Notes under the pieces: model-generated
What the model saw: only the letters and a program-made list of their open reading frames with translations
Told to the model about the DNA's origin: nothing
Databases searched by the model: none
Translations under genes and position numbers: made by a program
Assembly (NCBI GenBank): GCA_902363335.1
Contig: CABIZV010000001.1
Location: forward strand, 682,001 to 746,000
Direction of reading: 5' to 3'
Length of the DNA: 64,000 bases
From: Enterobacteriaceae bacterium
GTDB lineage: Bacteria > Pseudomonadota > Gammaproteobacteria > Enterobacterales > Enterobacteriaceae
Shown: positions 8,247 through 16,477 of the stretch, piece by piece
Layout of the letters: each line of letters begins with the position of its first letter
How positions within the stretch are numbered: position 1 is the stretch's first letter

Positions 8247-8894
8247 ATCGACATACTGGCTCAACTCGCGCTGCTCCGCACGCGGCAGATAAGGCAATTC
8301 GCCAATAAGCGGCGCGGGGAGTTTCTTGCTCAGAACGTCAATAATCTCGGCATAGTGCGCAAGACCCGGGTTGATACGGTTTGCGACCCAACCAATCAGC
8401 GGCAGGCCGTCATTGGCAATGGCCTGAGCGGTAAGCAGCGCATGGTTAATGCACCCTTCCTGAATGCCCACCACCATCAACACCGGCAGTTGCTCCTGAA
8501 CAACCCATTCTGATAATGGGCGCAGATCATTCATCAGGCTGCGCCAGCCCCCCGTCCCCTCAACCACCACGTTGTCTACCTGGCGGCTTAAATTCGCCAG
8601 GCCATCGGACAATAAGGTGTAGTTAATGGGACGGCTGTGCGCGACGCTGCTCTCTTCTTCGCTCAGCGCGATAGGATTGATGGCATCGTAAGGTAACGCC
8701 AGCGATGAAACGCTTTGCAGCACCAGCGCATCTTTGTTGCGCAGACCATCCGGTGTCTCTTTGCTGCCTTTTGCCACCGGCTTATAACCTGCCACCCGTT
8801 TCCCGCTGGCGGCGAGCGCCTGTAATAGCGCACGAGAAACCACCGTCTTACCGACGGAAGTATCAGTTCCAGTAATAAAGAAACGATTAAGCAT
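8199..8894 (-). CDS. bioD2: BioD2 (YnfK), dethiobiotin synthetase paralogue
   Basis: The 231-aa protein opens with FFITGTDTSVGKTVVSRAL, the P-loop and Thr-Asp pattern of ATP-dependent dethiobiotin synthetases, and contains VEGTGGWRSLM (switch-like motif). This is the second BioD of enterics, located away from the bio operon; its contribution to biotin synthesis is usually minor. It is monocistronic and shares 48 bp with the end of clcB on the other strand. Its promoter must lie in 8895-9025, between it and mlc, which is transcribed the same way. Confidence 0.92.
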   Translation of the reverse strand: MLNRFFITGTDTSVGKTVVSRALLQALAASGKRVAGYKPVAKGSKETPDGLRNKDALVLQSVSSLALPYDAINPIALSEEESSVAHSRPINYTLLSDGLANLSRQVDNVVVEGTGGWRSLMNDLRPLSEWVVQEQLPVLMVVGIQEGCINHALLTAQAIANDGLPLIGWVANRINPGLAHYAEIIDVLSKKLPAPLIGELPYLPRAEQRELSQYVDLAMLSNVLTVDRILA

Positions 8895-9025
8895 GACTCT
8901 CTAACCCCACGGCGACGTCGATAAAATATCAAAGCAATGAATAATTCAAGCAGGTGAAAGTTTACGTGATGCACAGGATAGCCGGATTGAGATAGCGCAA
9001 TTTTTTGCAAAACTGATAAAAATTG

Positions 9026-10243
9026 TTAACCCTGTAACAGTCTAATCAGTAATGTTCCGTTATACAGCGCATCTTTGACCAGCGCCGCCCCGGCCATCGT
9101 GCCTCGGTTAGAAAACTGCGTTTGTTCAACGGCAATGTGTTTGCTGTAGGCAGGTAACGATTGCTGCCGGATACAGTCAGCAATGGTCGGGAAAAGGATA
9201 TCGGATGCGGCGTTAAACGGGGAACCGATAAGAATTTTTTGCGGATTAAACAAATTCACCATAATCGCAAGAATGCGTCCCACGTTGGTGCCAATGCTGC
9301 TGATAATGTCTTTTGCCAGCAAATCCCCCTGCAAGGCGGATTGGCATAACCAGTCAACCGTCAGCGGCTGCTGGTGCAACATCGAGCTCATGGATTGCTG
9401 CATACGCGCCTGAGTCAGCTCCAGCACGCTTTGCACACTGGCAATGGTTTCAAGGCAACCGTGATTGCCGCAATAGCAGCGCTTGCCAAACGGATCAACC
9501 TGCGTATGCCCGATCTCCACCAGACTGCTGCTCCCCGCATGCAGCAATCGACCATCGGTGATCACTCCCGCGCCGACGTTATGATCGATAACCACCTGAA
9601 TAACATCACGCGCGCCGCGCGAGGCGCCAAATAATGCCTCGGCCATCGTCCAGGCGCTGATATCGTGCTGGATGTACACAGGCACACCGGTATGCGCTTC
9701 GAGCGTCGCACCGAGCGGCACATCGGTCACATCATAAAACGGCATGCGGTGAATAATGCCGTTCTCCGTATCGATGATCCCGGGCAGCGTGATCGCCACC
9801 GCCGTTAAGCGTTCCAGTAAGCGTTGATGGCGAATGAAAAATTGGTCGATATGATTGAGCACACGTTCAAGAAACGGCGTTTCGTGCTCCAGCGCGAGTT
9901 CCAGCTGTTCTTCAACAACCAGCATACTGCTGAGGTCGCGTAGAGCAAGATGAATATAACCGCGACCAATGCGCACCGAGAGATAGTGCCAGGCTTGTGT
10001 TTCGACCATCAAACCGACTGCGGGACGCCCACGGCTACCCAGTTCCTGAATTTCAGTCTCCTGAACCAGATGCGCTTCCAGCAGTTCGCGAACAATTTTG
10101 GTGATACTGGCCGGAGCCAGTTGCGCCAGTCGGGAGAGGTCGATACGGGAGACCGGGCCGAGTTGATCAATGAGGCGATATACGGCCCCCGCATTGGTCT
10201 GCTTAATTTGATCGATATGGCCTGGCTGACTGTCCGCTACCAC
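9026..10243 (-). CDS. mlc: Mlc (DgsA), ROK-family repressor of PTS and sugar-uptake genes
   Basis: The protein has 405 aa, starting at a GTG with GGGAG 7 nt upstream. Residues ~1-80 carry the winged helix-turn-helix (SRIDLSRLAQLAPASITKIVREL). The ROK domain follows with DHNVGAGVITDG and the zinc-binding CYCGNHGCLE. The C-terminal FNPQKILIGSPF helps contact dephosphorylated EIIBC(Glc), which sequesters Mlc at the membrane when glucose is transported. In E. coli it represses ptsG, manXYZ, malT, ptsHI and itself; the operator just upstream supports autoregulation here. It is an ordinary full-length orthologue. Confidence 0.97.
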   Translation of the reverse strand: MVADSQPGHIDQIKQTNAGAVYRLIDQLGPVSRIDLSRLAQLAPASITKIVRELLEAHLVQETEIQELGSRGRPAVGLMVETQAWHYLSVRIGRGYIHLALRDLSSMLVVEEQLELALEHETPFLERVLNHIDQFFIRHQRLLERLTAVAITLPGIIDTENGIIHRMPFYDVTDVPLGATLEAHTGVPVYIQHDISAWTMAEALFGASRGARDVIQVVIDHNVGAGVITDGRLLHAGSSSLVEIGHTQVDPFGKRCYCGNHGCLETIASVQSVLELTQARMQQSMSSMLHQQPLTVDWLCQSALQGDLLAKDIISSIGTNVGRILAIMVNLFNPQKILIGSPFNAASDILFPTIADCIRQQSLPAYSKHIAVEQTQFSNRGTMAGAALVKDALYNGTLLIRLLQG

Positions 10244-10255
10244 CGTGAAACTCCC

Positions 10256-10277
10256 TTATTTTCGCGCTTCGAAATAA
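10256..10277. promoter_or_regulatory. Mlc operator upstream of mlc
   Basis: TTATTT and AAATAA flank a TTCGCGCTTCG-type centre, forming a near-palindrome of about 22 bp that fits the A/T-rich-arm Mlc consensus. It starts 12 bp before the mlc start codon, so bound Mlc would block early transcription. Match made by eye. Confidence 0.7.
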
Positions 10278-10353
10278 ACTGTGGACTATGGTGAAGTACT
10301 TCAATGGCCTACGTCAAATTTTTACTTAGCCATGTGATTTACTGCACAATTTT

Positions 10354-11271
10354 TCATGTTTTTGTCGTAGAAATGCTCACCTTTGCGGCAGTCAACAGAT
10401 GTTGTTTAAAACGCTCTGCCGACTGGCTTAGCTCATGATGTTTTGACCACACCAGCCACATTTCCGACACTGCATCTGGCTCTGTAATCGGTACCCAACG
10501 CATTTCCTGAAGCTGCACGCGACGAAACGACGCGGGCAGAATAGATACCCCTAGACCTGAGGCCACAAGGCCAATAATCGTCATTGCCTCCCCCACCTCC
10601 TGGGTGATGGTCGGCATTACGCCATAACGACGCATCAGGCCGAGGATATCGTCATACAGCCCGGTTCCCACGTGGGGGTCAAAAAAGACGAAGGGTTCTT
10701 TGCTTAACTCAATCAGACTCACCGAGTCCTGCACCGCCAACGGATGGTCGCGGTGGATCATTGCCAGCAACGGTTCACGCAAAATGACCTGCCAGTGAAG
10801 CGTGTCGGGAAGTTGTGTATTACGCATTAATCCTAAATCCAGCGCCCCTTCGGTGAGCGGAGATATCTGCTCGCGGGTATTGGTTTCTCGCGTCTGAATA
10901 TGCACATCAGGGTAATGCTGGCGGAAGGTCGACAAGGTATCGGACACCGCTTTAATAAACGGGGCCGATGAGGTGAAGCCAATATTCAGCTCGCCCGTTT
11001 CACCATGATGCAAACGGCTTGCCCTGGCGGCGGCATCATTGACCTGAAGCAGGATCTGGCGGCTATCGGCCAGAAACTGACGACCCGCAGCGGTCAGGGT
11101 GACGCTGCGATTGGTACGCGCAAATAAACGCGCGCCTACCTGCTGCTCAAGAATCTGAATCTGTTGGCTAAGCGGCGGCTGAGAAATGTTTAAACGTGCG
11201 GCGGCACGGCCAAAATGTAGCTCTTCAGCGACGGCGACAAAGTAGCGCAGATGTCGAAGTTCAATATTCAT
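10354..11271 (-). CDS. ynfL: YnfL, LysR-family transcriptional regulator
   Basis: The 305-aa protein has a standard LysR winged helix-turn-helix at residues 1-60 (MNIELRHLRYFVAVAEELHF, RAAARLNISQPPLSQQIQ). A periplasmic-binding-like effector domain follows from about 90. It is divergent from the MFS gene ynfM, with 102 bp between starts, the usual arrangement for a LysR regulator and its target. The effector is unknown. The intergenic region is A/T-rich and presumably holds the T-N11-A site, but I could not single one out. Confidence 0.92.
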   Translation of the reverse strand: MNIELRHLRYFVAVAEELHFGRAAARLNISQPPLSQQIQILEQQVGARLFARTNRSVTLTAAGRQFLADSRQILLQVNDAAARASRLHHGETGELNIGFTSSAPFIKAVSDTLSTFRQHYPDVHIQTRETNTREQISPLTEGALDLGLMRNTQLPDTLHWQVILREPLLAMIHRDHPLAVQDSVSLIELSKEPFVFFDPHVGTGLYDDILGLMRRYGVMPTITQEVGEAMTIIGLVASGLGVSILPASFRRVQLQEMRWVPITEPDAVSEMWLVWSKHHELSQSAERFKQHLLTAAKVSISTTKT

Positions 11272-11373
11272 ACTTTAAAAGTCTTAATTGAGATTATTAA
11301 TATATTAGACAGAATATTTACAATTTCCTACTCTGAAGTTGTGACCTAAGTCGTTATTACCAAGGATTTTCTC

Positions 11374-12624
11374 GTGAGCCGCACAACAACCGCAGACCAT
11401 ACTCCCGTTAATGATGTCCGCGATGATCTTTCCCCTTCCGCGAACGTTTTTATCCGTCGCGGTACGCCGCCGTTTATCCGTGTGACGCTGGCCCTTTTCT
11501 CCGCAGGCCTCGCCACCTTCGCGCTGCTCTATTGTGTACAGCCAATCCTACCTGTCCTTTCTCATGAGTTCGGTGTTTCACCGGCGCAGAGCAGTATTTC
11601 GCTGTCTATATCGACCGCGATGCTGGCGATTGGCCTGCTATTTACCGGCCCACTGTCTGATGCCATCGGTCGGAAACCGGTGATGGTCACCGCACTGCTG
11701 CTGGCTGCCTGTTGTTCCTTACTCTCAACCATGATGACAAGCTGGCATGGCATTTTAATCATGCGCGCCTTGATTGGCCTTTCGCTTAGCGGCGTGGCAG
11801 CGGTGGGCATGACTTACTTAAGTGAAGAAATCCACCCGAGTTTTGTCGCTTTTTCAATGGGACTTTACATTAGCGGGAACTCCATTGGCGGTATGAGTGG
11901 ACGCCTGCTGACCGGGGTAATCACCGATTTCTTTGGCTGGCGCGCCGCACTGGCGGTTATCAGCGCCTTTGCTTTAGGGGCGGCAATTATGTTCTGGCGC
12001 ATTCTCCCGGAATCTCGTCACTTTCGGGCCAGTTCATTAAAGCCTAAATCTTTACTGATAAACTTCCGTCTGCACTGGCGCGATCGCGGTCTCCCCCTAC
12101 TGTTTATCGAGGGTTTCCTGCTGATGGGCGCATTTGTGACCTTGTTTAACTACATCGGCTATCGTCTGATGCTGTCGCCGTGGTCCCTCAATCAGGCGGT
12201 TGTGGGCCTGCTCTCCGTCGCCTATCTGACCGGAACGTGGAGCTCGCCAAAGGCCGGAATGATGACCACTCGCTACGGTCGTGGCCCGGTGATGATTTTC
12301 TTTACCGGCATTATGCTGTTGGGTCTGCTATTGACACTGTTTTCCCCGCTGTGGGTTATTTTCCCCGGTATGCTGCTGTTCTCTGCCGGTTTCTTCGCCG
12401 CCCACTCGGTCGCCAGCAGTTGGATTGGTCCACGCGCCCGCCGCGCCAGAGGCCAGGCTTCATCGCTCTATCTTTTCAGTTACTATTTAGGCTCAAGTAT
12501 TGCCGGGACATTGGGCGGGGTTTTCTGGCATCAATATGGCTGGAACGGTGTTGGTGGGTTTATTGCCCTGCTGCTGGTGGGAGCGTTGTTGACGGGGTTG
12601 ATGCTGCATAGGCGGCTGCGGTAA
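11374..12624 (+). CDS. ynfM: YnfM, MFS-family exporter
   Basis: The start is GTG 11374, with AAGGA upstream, giving 416 aa against 417 in E. coli. There are twelve hydrophobic segments after a polar ~30-residue N terminus. The MFS loop 2-3 motif GPLSDAIGRKPVM is intact. YnfM resembles sugar-efflux/arabinose-polymer-type exporters, and transport substrates have been suggested only from overexpression studies. Its control by divergent YnfL is inferred from position. Confidence 0.92.
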   Translation: MSRTTTADHTPVNDVRDDLSPSANVFIRRGTPPFIRVTLALFSAGLATFALLYCVQPILPVLSHEFGVSPAQSSISLSISTAMLAIGLLFTGPLSDAIGRKPVMVTALLLAACCSLLSTMMTSWHGILIMRALIGLSLSGVAAVGMTYLSEEIHPSFVAFSMGLYISGNSIGGMSGRLLTGVITDFFGWRAALAVISAFALGAAIMFWRILPESRHFRASSLKPKSLLINFRLHWRDRGLPLLFIEGFLLMGAFVTLFNYIGYRLMLSPWSLNQAVVGLLSVAYLTGTWSSPKAGMMTTRYGRGPVMIFFTGIMLLGLLLTLFSPLWVIFPGMLLFSAGFFAAHSVASSWIGPRARRARGQASSLYLFSYYLGSSIAGTLGGVFWHQYGWNGVGGFIALLLVGALLTGLMLHRRLR

Positions 12625-12630
12625 ATATTG

Positions 12631-12659
12631 ACGGGGACGATAGATTCTTCCCCGTTTAT
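12631..12659 (+). terminator. Weak terminator after ynfM
   Basis: ACGGGGA and TCCCCGT can pair around an 11-nt loop, followed by TTTATA. The U tract is poor, so read-through is possible. Confidence 0.45.
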
Positions 12660-12745
12660 ACTATTGACATAAAATGCCTTCCCACCTCGCCATACTAGCT
12701 GGCAATTCCTATAATAAGCCCTCTTCTTCTTACCTGTTTAGCGTT

Positions 12746-13939
12746 ATGACCTCCTACAGCAACAACACACAGCTCAACCTACGCATTATCTCGATAGTCG
12801 TCTTTACCTGTATCTGCTATCTCTCGATCGGCCTGCCGCTGGCGGTTCTTCCCGGATTTATTCACTACGATTTGGGGTACAGCACGCTTGTCGCCGGTGC
12901 AGTCATCAGTTTACAGTATATTTCCACGCTGGTGAGTCGTCCCCATGCTGGCCGCTATACCGATGTCTGGGGCCCCAAAAAAGTTGTCAGTCTGGGGATT
13001 GTCTGCTGCATGCTGAGCGGGCTGTTCACGCTGGCGGCAGCCATTTTGCAAAGCTCCCCTATGCTCGCCGTTGGATTATTGCTGATCGGTCGTATTTTCC
13101 TCGGCGTTGGTGAAAGCTTTACTTCCACCGGCTCCACGCTATGGGGCATTAAAACCGTCGGCGCGATCCACACATCGAGGGTAATTTCCTGGAACGGCGT
13201 CGCGACTTATGTAGCAATGGCCGCTGGCGCGCCGCTTGGTGTACTGCTTAACAGCAAGTTTGGCATAAGTGGGTTCGCGGTAGTGATTGTGCTGATTGCT
13301 ATTATCGGCCTGCTATTCGCCCGTACTCGCGCCGATGTCAGCGTCAGTGCCGGGGTCAGAGCGCCCTTTCATGTGGTGGCGCGCAAAATTTGGCCCTACG
13401 GTCTGGGCTTGGGGTTAGGTACCGTGGGCTTTGGGGTGATTGCAACCTTTATTACCCTCTACTTCACCTCTCATGGCTGGCAAGGCGCTGCGTTCACGTT
13501 ATCGCTGTTTAGTATCGGCTTTATTTGTATTCGTTTAGTGCTGGGCAATACCATCACCCGATTCGGCGGCCTGCGCGTTTCGCTTATCTGCTTTGTGGTT
13601 GAATGTGTGGGGCTGCTGATCATATGGTTTGCCCCGAATGCCTGGATGGCCGGTGTCGGCGCGTTTCTGACCGGTTCGGGCTTCTCTCTGGTCTTCCCGG
13701 CGCTCGGGGTTGAAGCGGTTAAACAGGTTGAAGAACAAAACCAGGGCACGGCGCTAGGAACCTATTCCGCCTTCCTGGATTTGGCATTAGGCATCACCGG
13801 GCCGGTCGCAGGCTGGATTGCCGGATATTATCAGTTAGACAGCATCTACCTGATTGCCGCAATCGTGGTGGCATGCGCCTTTGTCCTCATGCTGCGCGTT
13901 CATTTAACGCAGCGACGCCAGTCCCTCTGTCAGAGCTAA
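12746..13939 (+). CDS. MFS transporter of the YhhS/YfcJ family
   Basis: From ATG 12746 the protein has 397 aa and twelve membrane segments. A further upstream ATG at 12674 would add 24 unconserved residues and sits on top of a TTGACA-like element. Signatures shared with E. coli YhhS are IGLPLAVLPGFIH, ISLQY..TLVSRPHAGRYTD..GPKKVV, STLWG, VISWNGVATY and GFSLVFPALGVEAVK. YhhS overproduction has been linked to arabinose/IPTG efflux and glyphosate tolerance, but no natural substrate is assigned. E. coli K-12 has no such gene between ynfM and asr, so this is an extra gene here. No clear Shine-Dalgarno is visible. Confidence 0.85.
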   Translation: MTSYSNNTQLNLRIISIVVFTCICYLSIGLPLAVLPGFIHYDLGYSTLVAGAVISLQYISTLVSRPHAGRYTDVWGPKKVVSLGIVCCMLSGLFTLAAAILQSSPMLAVGLLLIGRIFLGVGESFTSTGSTLWGIKTVGAIHTSRVISWNGVATYVAMAAGAPLGVLLNSKFGISGFAVVIVLIAIIGLLFARTRADVSVSAGVRAPFHVVARKIWPYGLGLGLGTVGFGVIATFITLYFTSHGWQGAAFTLSLFSIGFICIRLVLGNTITRFGGLRVSLICFVVECVGLLIIWFAPNAWMAGVGAFLTGSGFSLVFPALGVEAVKQVEEQNQGTALGTYSAFLDLALGITGPVAGWIAGYYQLDSIYLIAAIVVACAFVLMLRVHLTQRRQSLCQS

Positions 13940-13946
13940 CCTATTG

Positions 13947-13970
13947 CGGGGCGGCGAAAAACTGCCCCGT
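13947..13970 (+). terminator. Weak terminator after the YhhS-like gene
   Basis: CGGGGC pairs with GCCCCG around an 11-nt loop, followed by TTACC. The stem is short and the U run poor. Confidence 0.45.
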
Positions 13971-13992
13971 TACCTCCGCACAACAAATCTCG

Positions 13993-14006
13993 TACATTAC
14001 GTTACA
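13993..14006 (+). promoter_or_regulatory. RstA box upstream of asr
   Basis: TACATTACGTTACA matches the published RstA consensus TACATNTNGTTACA at 11 of 12 fixed positions. It lies 103 bp before the asr start codon, as in E. coli, where RstA activates asr under acid conditions. The rstA gene itself is in this window at 36913. Confidence 0.8.
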
Positions 14007-14109
14007 CAGCGATACCAATGACTCACGGAAAGCTAATCATCCCGCAGGTATAGTCCTTTCAACGGCCCCGCAGTGGGGTTAAATGAAAAACCGATTCGAG
14101 GGTATGAGA

Positions 14110-14481
14110 ATGAAAAAAGTATTAGCTCTGGTTGTTGCCGCTGCTATGGGTCTGTCTTCTGCTGCATTCGCTGCTGACGCTGTTGCAACTTCAGCACCTG
14201 CTGCCACCGCGACCACCACTCACGCTGCACCAGCTAAAACGACTCACCACAAAAAACACAAAAAAGCTGCGCCTGCACAGAAAGCACAGGCCGCTAAAAA
14301 ACACAAAAAATCTGCTGCTAAGTCAGCAACCAAGCCTGTAGAGCAGAAAGCTCAGGCTGCAAAGAAACACAAAAAAGCCGCTGCTAAACCAGCCGTTGCT
14401 CAGAAAGCTCAGGCAGCGAAAAAGCACAAAAAAGCAGTAAAACACGAAGCGGCTAAACCAGCAGCACAGCCAGCAGCGTAA
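14110..14481 (+). CDS. asr: Asr, acid shock protein precursor
   Basis: The ATG at 14110, with GAGGG upstream, gives 123 aa. A signal peptide (MKKVLALVVAAAMGLSSAAFA) is followed by an extremely Lys/Ala/His-rich, low-complexity mature part. Short units recur: QKAQAAKKHKK appears three times with spacers, and the protein ends in PAAQPAA. Asr is a disordered, strongly basic periplasmic protein induced at low pH and needed for acid adaptation. It is about 20 residues longer than the E. coli form through repeat expansion. The RstA box upstream indicates RstBA control. Confidence 0.95.
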   Translation: MKKVLALVVAAAMGLSSAAFAADAVATSAPAATATTTHAAPAKTTHHKKHKKAAPAQKAQAAKKHKKSAAKSATKPVEQKAQAAKKHKKAAAKPAVAQKAQAAKKHKKAVKHEAAKPAAQPAA

Positions 14482-14490
14482 GAATAGGTG

Positions 14491-14600
14491 GATAATGGGT
14501 CGACGCGATAACCGCATCGATTCGGGGGGTAGCCTTCTGCGGTGAGCCGGGGCCCCACCCGGTGTTGAAACACTTGCCTGGGCTACCCCTAACATTATCC
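14491..14600 (+). ncRNA. Candidate structured RNA between asr and ydgU
   Basis: Within 110 nt, several arms pair in nested order. GATAATG (start) pairs with CATTATC (end); GGGGTAGCC pairs with GGCTACCCC; inside these, CCGGG pairs with CCCGG and GTGTT..AACAC forms a small hairpin. The segment is followed at once by a strong terminator. No open frame covers it. It could be a processed asr 3' UTR RNA, an independent small RNA or a repeat element; I recognise no known family and see no tRNA features. Confidence 0.5.
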
Positions 14601-14602
14601 GC

Positions 14603-14630
14603 ATCGGCGCTTCTCTAGCGCCGATTTTTT
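14603..14630 (+). terminator. Strong Rho-independent terminator between asr and ydgU
   Basis: ATCGGCGCT (14603-14611) pairs perfectly with AGCGCCGAT (14617-14625) around TTCTCT's five-base loop, followed by TTTTT. Confidence 0.9.
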
Positions 14631-14644
14631 CCTGGAGAGCAATC

Positions 14645-14728
14645 ATGATGCGGCGCTATCGTTTTGAGCTCATCCTGGCTTTACTTATTGTCTGTGCGCT
14701 TGTTGCCACCCAGTTTTTCTTTTACTGA
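14645..14728 (+). CDS. ydgU: YdgU, tiny single-span membrane protein
   Basis: The 27-aa frame starts with ATGATG, preceded by GGAGAG 7-8 nt upstream. It reads MMRRYRFELILALLIV and continues as one hydrophobic helix ending in QFFFY. Length, the RYRFE basic start and the place between asr and ydgD match E. coli YdgU. The second ATG (14648) could also be used. Function unknown. A terminator at 14603-14630 separates it from asr, so its expression needs read-through or its own promoter. Confidence 0.82.
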   Translation: MMRRYRFELILALLIVCALVATQFFFY

Positions 14729-14829
14729 GCGTAGTTCGCTGATTTTGCTCCCACTTTCCATTCCTCCCGTCTATAGTAGTCTCATTGGGTATTTCTTTTA
14801 TAATCATAATTGCCCCTTCAGAGAGTGAT

Positions 14830-15654
14830 ATGCGTACAGCCTTTGTGTGTTGTTTACTGGGATCGTTGTCCGTACTACCTGTATTTGCGCACGCTGATGA
14901 TGGTGATAGCGACATCAGCGCAAAAGAGATCAAAACCTTGTTCTTTGGGCAGGATGAACGTGTGCTGGTTGATAATCCAACACAGTCCCCGTGGGATGCG
15001 ATTGGACAACTGGAAACCGCCAGCGGCAATCTTTGCACTGCGACGTTGATTTCCCCCAACCTGGCGCTGACCGCCGGGCATTGTCTGCTGGAGCCTCCAC
15101 GCGGTAAGCTGGATAAAGCCGTCGCGCTGCGTTTTATTTCGCAAAAAGGTATCTGGCGATATGAAATTCATGGCATTGAAGGACGGGTTGATGCCTCTTT
15201 AGGCAAACGATTGAAACCCGATGGTGATGGCTGGATTGTTCCCGCGTCCGCCGCACCGTGGGATTTTGGGCTGATCGTCTTGCGCTACCCGCCTTCCGGT
15301 ATCACGCCTATTCCATTATTTAGCGGCGATAAAGCGGATCTGACCGCGGCGCTCAAGCAAGCTGACCGCAAAGTCACGCAATCAGGTTACCCGGTCGATC
15401 ATCTGGAGTCACTGTACAGCCACCAGAACTGTGTGGTGACCGGCTGGGCGCAAACTTCGGTGCTTTCACATCAGTGCGATACGCTGCCCGGCGATAGCGG
15501 TTCCCCGCTACTACTGAAAACCGACACCGGCTGGCAAGTTATTGCGGTGCAAAGCTCGGCGCCAGCGGCAAAAGATCGCTGGCGAGCGGATAACCGCGCG
15601 ATATCGGTAACCGGTTTTCGTGACAAACTGGAAGCGTTAGCGGCGGGAAATTAA
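14830..15654 (+). CDS. ydgD: YdgD, secreted trypsin-like serine protease homologue
   Basis: The ATG at 14830, with GAGAG upstream, gives 274 aa. A signal peptide covers about 1-22 (MRTAFVCCLLGSLSVLPVFA). The trypsin fold shows the full triad: His84 in TAGHC, Asp in WDFGLIVLR (about 143) and Ser in PGDSGSP (about 219). Cysteines near the triad suggest disulfides in the periplasm. Substrate unknown. It is transcribed with the same polarity as asr and ydgU and is convergent with mdtI. Confidence 0.93.
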   Translation: MRTAFVCCLLGSLSVLPVFAHADDGDSDISAKEIKTLFFGQDERVLVDNPTQSPWDAIGQLETASGNLCTATLISPNLALTAGHCLLEPPRGKLDKAVALRFISQKGIWRYEIHGIEGRVDASLGKRLKPDGDGWIVPASAAPWDFGLIVLRYPPSGITPIPLFSGDKADLTAALKQADRKVTQSGYPVDHLESLYSHQNCVVTGWAQTSVLSHQCDTLPGDSGSPLLLKTDTGWQVIAVQSSAPAAKDRWRADNRAISVTGFRDKLEALAAGN

Positions 15655-15661
15655 CGTAGTT

Positions 15662-15683
15662 GCTGCCCGATATCTCGGGCAGC
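15662..15683. terminator. Hairpin between convergent ydgD and mdtI
   Basis: GCTGCCCGA pairs perfectly with TCGGGCAGC around TATC. There is no strong T tract on either side, but it lies in the 36-bp gap between convergent stops. Confidence 0.65.
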
Positions 15684-15690
15684 GATCGCA

Positions 15691-16020
15691 TCATGCGAGC
15701 TTAATCAGTACCATTCCAACCAAAAGCAGACCCAAACCGAACCAACCCTTTTTATTTAAGCGTTGGCCAAAAAGGATCCACCCCGCCGCCAGCGTCGCAG
15801 CGACCCCGAAGCCGCCCCAAATAGCATAAGCTACCGAGAGGTCGATACCTTTTACCGCCTGCGACAGCGCGCTAAACGCGGCCAGGACGGCCACCAGCGA
15901 CAGCACGCCATACACTTTACGACGGAAGCCATCCGAGAATTTAAGGAAAATATTAGCGACAATTTCCAGGACAATGGAGCCTGCCAGCCACGCGCCGTGA
16001 ACCCACTCAAACTGTTGCAT
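15691..16020 (-). CDS. mdtI: MdtI, SMR-type spermidine exporter subunit
   Basis: The 109-aa, four-helix small multidrug resistance protein begins MQQFEWVHGAWL; a membrane glutamate near residue 19 (IVLEIVANIF) corresponds to the coupling acid of the family. It overlaps the end of mdtJ by 14 bp, so the two are translationally coupled. In E. coli MdtI and MdtJ form a heteromeric exporter that relieves spermidine toxicity. Confidence 0.95.
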   Translation of the reverse strand: MQQFEWVHGAWLAGSIVLEIVANIFLKFSDGFRRKVYGVLSLVAVLAAFSALSQAVKGIDLSVAYAIWGGFGVAATLAAGWILFGQRLNKKGWFGLGLLLVGMVLIKLA

Positions 16021-16381
16021 GGTCCACCTCTTTATTCATGGCGTTGCGTTTGGTTGGCGCTTTGCGGGTGCCTGATTTAATCAGCACGATCCCGGCCACC
16101 AGCGTCAGCAAACCCGCGACTTTCATCACCGTCAGACTTTCATCAAACAACAGAACGCTGAACAAAGTAATCAGCAAAATGCCGATCCCTTCCCATAGCG
16201 CATAGGCTACGCCAAGGGCGATCTTTTTAATTGCAAACGAAAGGAAAATATAAGACAGCGCGATCATCGCCAACATCAAAATAAAACCGGTGCTGCCATC
16301 ACTTACGCTTGCCCATTTCATAGACAATGTACCTGTAATTTCAGCAACAATGGCGAGGGCTAATAAAATCCAATAAAACAT
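16007..16381 (-). CDS. mdtJ: MdtJ, SMR-type spermidine exporter subunit
   Basis: The 124-aa protein has four hydrophobic helices and the SMR acid in ALAIVAEITGTLSMKWAS (Glu15), plus a basic C-terminal tail (GTRKAPTKRNAMNK). AGGAGA sits about 7 nt before the ATG. It is the first structural gene of mdtJI. A 29-codon upstream frame and a hairpin (GTTTGCG/CGCAAAC, 16417-16435) precede it, pointing to control in the leader. Export of spermidine is especially relevant because speG is not at its usual place. Confidence 0.95.
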   Translation of the reverse strand: MFYWILLALAIVAEITGTLSMKWASVSDGSTGFILMLAMIALSYIFLSFAIKKIALGVAYALWEGIGILLITLFSVLLFDESLTVMKVAGLLTLVAGIVLIKSGTRKAPTKRNAMNKEVDHATV

Positions 16382-16477
16382 GGTGCTTCTCCTGCATGAG
16401 AATATAATCCATCGCAGTTTGCGAGATACGCAAACCGATAAAAAATGATTAAAATTTAGCTCAAACGAAGAAGGAGA

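Noticed and set aside
14515..14592. A tRNA gene in the asr-ydgU gap, suggested by the GGGGTAGCC/GGCTACCCC acceptor-like stem
   Set aside because: There is no T-loop TTCGA motif, no anticodon arm of correct size and no CCA-compatible end; the inner pairing pattern does not fit a cloverleaf.
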